Part shown: piece after piece, positions 1-6,293 of the stretch | How positions within the stretch are numbered: position 1 is the stretch's first letter | Layout: every line of letters begins with the position of its first letter | From: CAIXMG01 sp964550225 | GTDB lineage: Bacteria > Patescibacteriota > Minisyncoccia > Phycocordibacterales > UBA1006 | Assembly (NCBI GenBank): GCA_964550225.1 | Contig: CAZJXT010000024.1 | Location: 1-7,727, forward strand | Length of the DNA: 7,727 nucleotides | Direction of reading: 5' to 3' | Position numbers and translations under genes: made by a program | The notes under the pieces: model-generated | What the model was told of the DNA's origin: nothing | Seen by the model: only the letters and a program-made list of their open reading frames with translations | Database searches by the model: none

Positions 1-14
1 AGAATTTTTGATAT

Positions 15-1346
15 TTATTTTTGAATCTTTTCAAGAATGCTATTCATAAGAGAGTTTCCTGCTGTAACAACCGTTTCAGGCATTACAATTCCAGCATTAA
101 TTTGTCCTATAAATTTTTTGAAAAAATCACTCGTTGCTGATGCATCAGGATCCAAAAATGATTGTGAAATGATTGCCGAATTATAAATCATTGTTTGAAG
201 CGCGTTGTCATTTTGCGTACCGAGCATGTCTCGACGAGCAGGAGCTACTTCTGGATGCTCTTTGATATAGTTTGTTAATACATCTTTCCCGACCATAGTT
301 TGCGCCACAGTAATAGCTAGTGATGTATTTTTTGAAGATTTCATAACAGCGATCCCTGTAATTGCTCCATATGTTGCCTTACGTTGAATATTTGCTCGTT
401 GAGGCATCATCGTAACTGCAAAATTAAGATTTGGATTTTTATTTCGCAGCGACTGCATTTCACTTGCAAATCCAAAATAAATAGCGAGTTTTCCTGCAAT
501 AAACTGATTTTTATCATTTGCAAGTTCTGAGTTCCAAGAATATCTATCAGTATCTAAACTATTTGCAAAATTAGTATAGGAACGAAACGCATTCACCGCA
601 GAAGATTCACCATTACTTGATTCATAAAATGCTGATTGGTATTTTTTTTGAGTATCATTCCAAACAATAATTTTATTTCCTGCCTGAAATAAAAAGGTTT
701 GAATCATCTCTCGCGCATGAGTAATATTAGTATATGTCCCCAATGCAACCGTTTGGGTTATTAATTTTCCTGTATCATCTTTTTGGGTTATTTTTTTATT
801 CAATGCAATAATATCATCCCATGTTTTTGGAGCATCAACAGTAAATGATGATGTGAGCATATCTCGGTTATAATACATCACCAAAGGATCTACAATAAAA
901 GGAAAAGCGATTGCTCCTTCGTTAGTAAGAAAAAGAGACCCTTGATCAGTAAATGTGGTTCGAAATGTTGTTTCAGAAAGGCTTGCAAAGGGTATAGCAA
1001 GAATTCTATCTTTATTTTGAATCACTCCATCTGGAGTAAGGGTAATAATATCAGGACCCTTTCCTGATGCTAAAGCATTAGTAAGATCTGATTGGAACGT
1101 TTTTGGATCTTTTTGAGTATAATTAACACGCACATTTTTATATACTTGCGTAACACCTTCTGTTACTGACTGCATAGCATCAAAAGGAAGAGTTCCCCAC
1201 ATTGTGACAGTACCTCCTATTTCGACAGGTGTTTTACTTTTTCCTATTTTAATTTTATCGGAAAAAATAAGCACCCCAAAAAGTATCCCGATACCGCATG
1301 CAATGAAAACTCCTATTTGAAATGGTGAGATTTTTTTAATATCCAT
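15..1346 (-). CDS. Membrane-anchored ABC-type extracellular solute-binding protein (family 1/8-like)
   Basis: The 443-residue protein starts with a short basic N-terminus followed by a hydrophobic segment (about residues 10-28) that should act as signal anchor or uncleaved signal peptide, so the rest lies outside the membrane. The body has the layout of periplasmic sugar-type binding proteins: an early beta strand with TVTMWGT (46-52), GPDIITLT (97-104), a hinge-like PFIVDPLVMYYNRDML (149-164), PKTWDDI (173-179), and a late FIAGKLAIYFG (282-292). Length is normal for the family. The segment contains one Cys (C17), but it lies inside the hydrophobic stretch with Phe at -3, so it is not a convincing lipobox. 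It follows the methyltransferase gene by 13 bases (CTTTATCTTTTTT, no SD) and is probably co-transcribed. No permease or ATPase gene is present in the window, so the ligand, and even a transport role, are unknown. The stop is TAA. Confidence 0.85.
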   Translation of the reverse strand: MDIKKISPFQIGVFIACGIGILFGVLIFSDKIKIGKSKTPVEIGGTVTMWGTLPFDAMQSVTEGVTQVYKNVRVNYTQKDPKTFQSDLTNALASGKGPDIITLTPDGVIQNKDRILAIPFASLSETTFRTTFTDQGSLFLTNEGAIAFPFIVDPLVMYYNRDMLTSSFTVDAPKTWDDIIALNKKITQKDDTGKLITQTVALGTYTNITHAREMIQTFLFQAGNKIIVWNDTQKKYQSAFYESSNGESSAVNAFRSYTNFANSLDTDRYSWNSELANDKNQFIAGKLAIYFGFASEMQSLRNKNPNLNFAVTMMPQRANIQRKATYGAITGIAVMKSSKNTSLAITVAQTMVGKDVLTNYIKEHPEVAPARRDMLGTQNDNALQTMIYNSAIISQSFLDPDASATSDFFKKFIGQINAGIVMPETVVTAGNSLMNSILEKIQK

Positions 1347-1359
1347 AAAAAAGATAAAG

Positions 1360-1887
1360 CTATTTTGTAAAAATCATTCCGTAGTGATGCGATCCGGCCT
1401 GTACCAACTGAGGAATTTTTCGAAACCCTTGTTCTGTAAATAATTTTTCAGCCTCTCGTTCATTGATAACATCTTTTACGTGAGGACCCATATTTCCAAA
1501 ACTTTCTGACCAATCAATAACCACTACTCTTCCACCTGGTTTTAAAATCCGACTAATTTCTTTGATAAAAGTTAATCGATCTTCTACTTGAAAAAGAATA
1601 TTTGCAACAATCACCCAATCTATTGAACTATCACGTAATTTCGTACCGAGATAATTTTCAACATTCGAATGAATCATTTGAATATTACCCACTCCTTGCG
1701 CATGAGCTTCATTTTCTAAACGAATAAGCGAATCTTTTTGAACATCGCATGCGTATACTTTACCAGTTTGACCAATTATTTTTGCGATAAGTAATGCATA
1801 TACACCAGCCCCTGATCCCAGATCAGCAACAGATGCACCCATAGGAATTCCGAGTTGTGGAACAATAGATGATGGATTTGAAAACAT
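1360..1887 (-). CDS. Class I SAM-dependent methyltransferase (small, UbiE-like fold)
   Basis: This is a compact Rossmann-fold methyltransferase, about 175 residues from the ATG at 1887. Motif I is VADLGSGAGVYA (residues 20-31 from this ATG), followed by the acidic end of strand 2 in VYACDVQ (44-50), a strand 4 segment DWVIVANILFQ (90-100), and LKPGGRVVVIDW (115-126) after the helix. All are canonical for binding S-adenosylmethionine. The substrate cannot be read from the sequence. The frame is open up to a GTG at 1911, but that codon lies in the terminator of gyrA, whereas related short methyltransferases usually begin with an MFS(N/D)P-like sequence as here. A perfect TATAAT sits six bases before this ATG, which suggests a leaderless message. 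The stop is TAG, 13 bases before the solute-binding protein gene. Start choice is moderately sure; the fold is very sure. Confidence 0.88.
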   Translation of the reverse strand: MFSNPSSIVPQLGIPMGASVADLGSGAGVYALLIAKIIGQTGKVYACDVQKDSLIRLENEAHAQGVGNIQMIHSNVENYLGTKLRDSSIDWVIVANILFQVEDRLTFIKEISRILKPGGRVVVIDWSESFGNMGPHVKDVINEREAEKLFTEQGFRKIPQLVQAGSHHYGMIFTK

Positions 1888-1893
1888 GTAATT

Positions 1894-1899
1894 ATTATA
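1894..1899 (-). promoter_or_regulatory. -10 element (TATAAT) before the methyltransferase ATG
   Basis: A perfect TATAAT read on the minus strand is separated from the ATG at 1887 by AATTAC only. Initiation seven bases downstream of the -10 box would start the RNA on the A of ATG. No good -35 is visible, since the expected position falls in the arm of the upstream terminator. AT-rich DNA produces such boxes by chance, but this one is placed just after a terminator, where a new promoter is expected. Confidence 0.5.
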
Positions 1900-1910
1900 A
1901 AACACACTCA

Positions 1911-1950
1911 CTAAAAAAGCGAGGAGGTTTTTCCTCTCTCGCCTTTTTAG
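1911..1950 (-). terminator. Intrinsic terminator after gyrA, possibly bidirectional
   Basis: On the minus strand GCGAG-A-GAGG pairs with CCTC-CTCGC around an AAAAA loop (loop 1928-1932), with one bulged base, and is followed directly by six T (1918-1913). An A-run precedes the stem, so the plus strand also shows hairpin plus five T (1944-1948), and the flanking CTAAAAA/TTTTTAG can extend the stem. It begins 11 bases after the gyrA stop codon and ends that transcription unit. Confidence 0.92.
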
Positions 1951-1961
1951 ATTATTATAAC

Positions 1962-4415
1962 TTATAATAATGTTAAACTTGCCAAACTATCACCTTCTCG
2001 TAATTTCATCACACGAACTCCCTGAGTTGCGCGTGAGAGAACCGGAATCGAGTCTAACTCTGTTCGAATTACTTGTGATTTTGCAGAAATTGCAATAAGC
2101 TCTGAATGATCATCGGTTACAATTTTTGCACCAACAATCAAACCTGTTTTATCTGTCACGTTTGCAGTTTTAATTCCTGAACCTCCACGTTTTTGGATTT
2201 TATATTCATCCATTTCTGTTCGTTTTCCAAAACCTCGATCTGACATGACCATTAATGTTGGATTTTTCATATCTTTTGAAACAACACCAAGACCTACTAC
2301 CATGTCTCCTTTTGAAAGATCAATTCCACGAACCCCTGCCGCGGTACGCCCCATATCACGTACGTCTGATTCAGCAAATCGAATTGACTGTCCATCAGCA
2401 GTAACCAGACAAATACTATCTCCGGCTTTGGTCATAATAGTACCTAATAACGTATCACCGTCATGTAATCCAATTGCAATCAAACCACTGCGTCGAACAC
2501 TTGCAAAACTATCTGCAGGAACTTTTTTAATCGTTCCCTGTTTCGTTACAAAGAAAATAGATTTTCCAGAAACCTCAGATCCTTTTGGTACCGGTAAAAT
2601 AGTGGTTACACGCTCACCGTCTTTTAGATCAAGGAAGTTTACAATTGATTTTCCTTTCGTTGCGCGCCGTCCCTCTGGAATATCATACATTTTCATTTGA
2701 TATACCTTACCGAGATTAGTAAAGAACAAGAGATCACTATGTGTTGATGTGGTTAATAAATGAGAAACGACATCTTCTTCTTTTGTGTCGAGATCAACAA
2801 CTCCTACACCTCCACGTTTTTGTGAACGGTATTCACTAGGATCTGTTCGTTTAATATACCCTCCTGCAGTATATACTAATGCCGCATTTATATCAGGAAT
2901 AAGATCTTCATCAGAAATAGTACCTACAGCTTTTGCGACCACCTTTGTTCTTCGTTCGTCTGCATATTTTTCTTTAATTTCAAGAAGTTCAGTACGAATA
3001 ACCTTGAGCATTTTTGCAGGGCTTGCAAGGAGTGCTTTGAGTTCTGCGATAAGCGCAAGCACTTCTTTGAGTTCTTCTTCAATTTTCTTGCGTTCCAATC
3101 CAGCAAGCTTTTGCAATTTCATATCCAAAATTGCGAGTGCTTGGATTTCAGAAAGTTTGAACTTTTTCATCAATCCTTCTTTAGCATCACTAGTATCCTT
3201 TGAAGCTTTAATTAACTTGATCACTTCGTCAATATGATCAAGAGCAATCTTTAATCCTTCTAAAATATGTGCACGCGCCTCTGCTTTACGCAAATCAAAT
3301 TCTGTTCGACGTCGAACAATGTCTTGGCGGTGTGAAATAAAATTTGTAAGAAAATCCTTGAGTGATAATGTTTGTGGTGCTCCATCAACCAATGCAACCA
3401 TGTTAAAGTTATAATTACTTTCTAGTTCAGTATGTTTATATAAATAATTTAAAACTTTTTGAGGATTTGCACCTGCTTTCAAATCAAGAACCATGCGCAT
3501 TTCTTTTGTTGATTCATCACGCATCCCTTTAATTTCAGTAATCTTTTTTTCTTGAACAAGCGTTGCGATTTTTTCAATCATATTTGATTTATTCGCTTCA
3601 AAAGGAATCGATGTTATGACGATTTGAAATGATCCGTTTTTTTGTTCAACAATTTCTGCTTCTCCTCGACATACCACCGGACCTCGTCCTGTAGCATAAG
3701 CATGTGCAATAGCTCGTTTATCATAAATGATTCCTCCAATTGGAAAATCTGGACCTTTTACAAATTCCATAAGATCCTCATTGGTAATTTTTGAATTATC
3801 AATAGTTGCAACTGTGGCATCAATAATTTCACCAAGATTATGTGGGGGAATTTTTGTAGCCATTCCAACCGCAATTCCCAATGTTCCGTTCAATAACAAT
3901 GTTGGCACTGCTGTTGGCATCACACTTGGTTCTTGTTGTGTTGCATCATAGTTTGGTCGAAAATCAACGGTTTCTTTTTCAAGATCTCTCAAAATTTCAC
4001 TTGAAATTTTTGACATTTTCGCCTCGGTATAACGCATTGCCGCAGCATTGTCTCCATCAATAGAACCAAAGTTTCCTTGTCCCCAAATAAGTGGATATCG
4101 CGTTGAAAAATCTTGAGCAAGATTTACCATGGCTTGATACACCGAAGAATCACCATGAGGGTGATATTTTCCGAGAACTTCCCCGACTACCAATGCTGAT
4201 TTTCGAAATTTTGCATTTGAGTATAATCCAAGTTCTGACATCGCATATAAAATACGACGATGTACTGGTTTTAATCCGTCACGAACATCAGGCAAAGCAC
4301 GAGATGTAATAACAGACATAGAATACGCAATAAATGCTTCACGCATTTCTTGTGAAATATTCATAGGAACAACCTTGTCATTTACTTGTGCTTCAATTGG
4401 AGTTTCTTTTTTCAT
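1962..4415 (-). CDS. gyrA: DNA gyrase subunit A
   Basis: GyrA is the breakage-reunion subunit of the type IIA topoisomerase that supercoils DNA together with GyrB. The 817 residues are full length. The winged-helix core has RALPDVRDGLKPVHRRILY (39-57), the quinolone pocket KYHPHGDSSVYQ (83-94) and the catalytic tyrosine Y129 preceded by R128 in AAMRYTEAKM (125-134). The tower and coiled coil include ILDMKLQKLAGLER (429-442). The C-terminal beta-pinwheel carries QKRGGVG (532-538) at the GyrA-box position and a second QKRGGSG (741-747), which supports gyrase rather than topoisomerase IV, although both lack the usual basic residue at box position six. The residue equivalent to E. coli Asp87 is Gln94. 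The chain ends without an acidic tail. The start is the ATG at 4415, 13 bases after the small membrane protein gene and without a clear SD. Stop is TAA, followed by a strong terminator. No gyrB lies in the window. Confidence 0.97.
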   Translation of the reverse strand: MKKETPIEAQVNDKVVPMNISQEMREAFIAYSMSVITSRALPDVRDGLKPVHRRILYAMSELGLYSNAKFRKSALVVGEVLGKYHPHGDSSVYQAMVNLAQDFSTRYPLIWGQGNFGSIDGDNAAAMRYTEAKMSKISSEILRDLEKETVDFRPNYDATQQEPSVMPTAVPTLLLNGTLGIAVGMATKIPPHNLGEIIDATVATIDNSKITNEDLMEFVKGPDFPIGGIIYDKRAIAHAYATGRGPVVCRGEAEIVEQKNGSFQIVITSIPFEANKSNMIEKIATLVQEKKITEIKGMRDESTKEMRMVLDLKAGANPQKVLNYLYKHTELESNYNFNMVALVDGAPQTLSLKDFLTNFISHRQDIVRRRTEFDLRKAEARAHILEGLKIALDHIDEVIKLIKASKDTSDAKEGLMKKFKLSEIQALAILDMKLQKLAGLERKKIEEELKEVLALIAELKALLASPAKMLKVIRTELLEIKEKYADERRTKVVAKAVGTISDEDLIPDINAALVYTAGGYIKRTDPSEYRSQKRGGVGVVDLDTKEEDVVSHLLTTSTHSDLLFFTNLGKVYQMKMYDIPEGRRATKGKSIVNFLDLKDGERVTTILPVPKGSEVSGKSIFFVTKQGTIKKVPADSFASVRRSGLIAIGLHDGDTLLGTIMTKAGDSICLVTADGQSIRFAESDVRDMGRTAAGVRGIDLSKGDMVVGLGVVSKDMKNPTLMVMSDRGFGKRTEMDEYKIQKRGGSGIKTANVTDKTGLIVGAKIVTDDHSELIAISAKSQVIRTELDSIPVLSRATQGVRVMKLREGDSLASLTLL

Positions 4416-4428
4416 ACATGATTACTTA

Positions 4429-4707
4429 CTATTGGTAAGGATTTGTTTCATCGTGAATCACATCATTACTGGTATTGATAATTTCTACATCAGCTGTTTT
4501 TTTATTCGTTTGCCAAACATTTTTTATTGATCCTGCCAAAGCATCCACAGGACCTGGAGCGGTTAATTGTTTTTTAGAAATTTTTGCATTTGGAGTCATT
4601 GCCCAACCTGCAACAATTAATGCTGTCATAATTCCAGCAAATATAAACACGAGCATCATGCGAACATGATGAGGTCGAGATCGCAAATTTTCAAGTGTTT
4701 TTTTCAT
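4429..4707 (-). CDS. Small one-pass membrane protein of unknown function
   Basis: I do not recognise a named family. From the ATG at 4707 the product is 92 residues: a basic N-terminus (KKTLENLRSRPHHVR), one transmembrane helix (about 17-37, MMLVFIFAGIMTALIVAGWAM), then about 55 polar residues. The positive-inside rule puts the N-terminus in the cytoplasm and the tail outside. The open frame extends upstream to a TTG at 4731, which would overlap the MBL-fold gene by eight bases, but the ATG gives a typical membrane-protein start and a 16-base gap. It sits between the MBL-fold gene and gyrA, 13 bases from the latter, and is surely in the same transcript. It ends with tandem stops TAG TAA. Base composition matches its neighbours. 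The gene is believable from its membrane-protein layout and tight packing. Confidence 0.75.
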   Translation of the reverse strand: MKKTLENLRSRPHHVRMMLVFIFAGIMTALIVAGWAMTPNAKISKKQLTAPGPVDALAGSIKNVWQTNKKTADVEIINTSNDVIHDETNPYQ

Positions 4708-4723
4708 ACTGTTTATTATTTTA

Positions 4724-5344
4724 TTATTCAATAATAATTACTTCTTGTTCTTTTCCTGCAAGATCTTTTGATTTGATTGTCAATTTATCAACAGGAGCAA
4801 CTTTTTCTGAACCTGCTTGTTTCAAGAAATCTTTTAATGCGTCTTTTTCTTGGTCTGATCCATAATCCATAGGAATAACTACTTTGGGACCAAATGATTT
4901 TGCGAGTTTGTGAGCAGATTCTGCATCAAGCACTGATGCTCCACCAATAGGAACAAAGAGCATATCGACGTCTCCAATTCCCTGTCGTGCTTCAAGTGGA
5001 ATTTCTGATTGATAAATAGCACCAAAGAATAAAATTTTTATTCCATCGAATTCAAAATAATACATCGTATTATTTTTATTTTCGAATCCTTTCGTGGCAA
5101 ACCCTTGAATCATAATGTCTGAGACTTCGTATTCTCCAGGACCTTTGACTACGAACGGGGTTTTTCCAGCATAGTCTACCAAATCAGCACCATTATAATC
5201 AGGATGATTGACTGAAATCATGGCGATATTAGCACCAAAACCATTGGTTTTGAATTTTGATTCTTTAGAAATTGGGTTTAATGCAATAACAAAATCTCCG
5301 GTTTGGAGCTTGTAAAATTGCTTGCCGTGGTGAGTGATAATCAT
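4724..5344 (-). CDS. Metallo-beta-lactamase-fold (UlaG-like) protein with degenerate metal site
   Basis: The 206-residue protein has the strand pattern of the UlaG-like MBL superfamily: an N-terminal MIITHHGKQFYKLQTGD, a first motif region MISVNHPDYNGADLV (42-56), GPGEYEV (68-74), ILFFGAI (104-110), DMLFVPIGG (127-135) and VVIPMDYG (155-162). In an active enzyme the first region would read HxHxDH; here it is V-N-H-P-D-Y, keeping one His and the Asp. The usual GD of the second region is GA, and the usual HY of the last is DY. Most metal ligands are therefore missing and hydrolase activity is doubtful. The start is the ATG at 5344, directly behind an extended -10 promoter; the stop is TAA. It leads the block with the small membrane protein and gyrA. 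A structural or ligand-binding role is possible, but none can be assigned. Confidence 0.85.
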   Translation of the reverse strand: MIITHHGKQFYKLQTGDFVIALNPISKESKFKTNGFGANIAMISVNHPDYNGADLVDYAGKTPFVVKGPGEYEVSDIMIQGFATKGFENKNNTMYYFEFDGIKILFFGAIYQSEIPLEARQGIGDVDMLFVPIGGASVLDAESAHKLAKSFGPKVVIPMDYGSDQEKDALKDFLKQAGSEKVAPVDKLTIKSKDLAGKEQEVIIIE

Positions 5345-5352
5345 ATATAAGT

Positions 5353-5361
5353 ATTATATCA
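5353..5361 (-). promoter_or_regulatory. Extended -10 promoter of the MBL-gyrA unit
   Basis: The minus strand reads TGATATAAT, an extended -10 (TGn plus perfect TATAAT). Seventeen bases upstream the hexamer GTACCA matches TTGACA at only three positions, as is usual for extended -10 promoters. The expected start of transcription is within one or two bases of the ATG at 5344, so the message would be leaderless or nearly so. The 58-base gap 5345-5402 holds this promoter and no recognisable terminator for prfB. Confidence 0.65.
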
Positions 5362-5402
5362 CAAGGGGATTTTGGTGGTACTTGACGAAAAGTGAATTTG
5401 TT

Positions 5403-6293
5403 TTACAAATCTTTTTCTGCTTCGATAAACTCATCCAATTCGCCATCCTCGAGAACTTTTGAAACATTTCCTGTTTCGCATCCCGTTCTGTGATCTTTTA
5501 CAAGTTTATATGGGTGAAGCACATATGAACGAATTTGACTCCCCCATTCATTATCAGTCGTCGCAGAAATTGCAAGTCCACGCTCTGTGGCTTTTTCTTT
5601 TTCTTGTTGTAATCGCCATACCTTAGCTGAAATCGTTTTCAATGCTTCGTCACGATTCGCTTCTTGAGTTCGCTGTGATGTCGCATGTGCTGTAAACCCA
5701 GTCGGTTTATGGGTAACCCGAACTGCCGTTTCTCGCTTATTAACATTTTGCCCACCTGCACCACCACTGCGTGCAAAAGAAATTTCTAAATCACTTTCAG
5801 GTATTTCAATATCTATTTTCTCAAATTTCGGCAACACTTCTATCATAGAAAAACTGGTATTGCGTTTTCCTTTTGCATTGAACGGACTCATACGCACTAA
5901 ACGATGTACCCCTGATTCGTTTTTTAAAGTTCCATAGGCCCCATTACCGTGTATCTCAATTGAGATACTGCGATATCCTCCATTTCCATTTTCGTTTTTA
6001 TCAAGGAGTATTGTAGAAAAATTTTTCCGCTCGCAGAATTTCAAATACATTTCATAGAGCATCCGAGAAAAATCTTCTGCATCATCTCCTCCTGCTCCGG
6101 TAAAAATAGACAAGACACAGTCACCTTTATCATAGGCTCCACCTCCTGCTAACGTATTTTTTAATTCTTCAATTTCCTTGATTACCGATTGTGCATTATT
6201 TTTATCATTCCAAAAATCCAGCGCATACATTTGCGCTTCTAATTCGTTAATTCGTTGTTTGATTTCTTGTTTTTTGATTTCAGATACAGCCAT
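5403..6293 (-). CDS. prfB: Peptide chain release factor 2, with shortened domain 1
   Basis: RF2 releases the finished peptide at UAA and UGA codons. From the ATG at 6293 the product has 296 residues. The stop-codon recognition tripeptide SPF is at 136-138 inside HRLVRMSPF, and the catalytic GGQ at 180-182 in SGGAGGQNVN. The C-terminus (GSQIRSYVLHPYKLVKDHR, then TGCETGNVSKVL) is characteristic of RF2. The family is normally about 365 residues; here the helix NELEAQMYALDFWND is followed after only about 25 residues by YDKGDCVLSI, so roughly 45-50 residues of domain 1 are missing. No in-frame UGA or CTTTGA-type programmed frameshift is seen. The frame continues to a TTG at 6308; the ATG at 6293 is preferred because the conserved N-terminal helix starts after it. 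Even so the gene overlaps the upstream VTT-protein gene by 55 bases. A start at the ATG at 6230, just after that gene ends, would lose the conserved helix. Stop is TAA. Confidence 0.93.
   Translation of the reverse strand: MAVSEIKKQEIKQRINELEAQMYALDFWNDKNNAQSVIKEIEELKNTLAGGGAYDKGDCVLSIFTGAGGDDAEDFSRMLYEMYLKFCERKNFSTILLDKNENGNGGYRSISIEIHGNGAYGTLKNESGVHRLVRMSPFNAKGKRNTSFSMIEVLPKFEKIDIEIPESDLEISFARSGGAGGQNVNKRETAVRVTHKPTGFTAHATSQRTQEANRDEALKTISAKVWRLQQEKEKATERGLAISATTDNEWGSQIRSYVLHPYKLVKDHRTGCETGNVSKVLEDGELDEFIEAEKDL

Noticed and set aside
1276..1317. Lipoprotein signal peptide in the solute-binding protein
   Set aside because: The Cys at residue 17 is inside the hydrophobic helix, preceded by F-I-A and followed by more hydrophobic residues, so it is not a normal lipobox.
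1888..1911. GTG start at 1911 for the short methyltransferase
   Set aside because: It adds eight residues encoded in the end of the gyrA terminator and across the -10 box; the ATG at 1887 fits the family N-terminus better.
1911..1950. Attenuator or riboswitch for the short methyltransferase
   Set aside because: The single hairpin with flanking T-tracts right after the gyrA stop is explained as a terminator; no alternative pairing or ligand-binding core is visible.
2245..4309. Plus-strand open frames of 60-150 codons within 2245-2700, 2785-3237, 3727-3951, 3881-4063 and 4091-4309
   Set aside because: All lie antisense to the conserved gyrA coding sequence, have no recognisable domains or ribosome sites, and look like by-products of its codon pattern.
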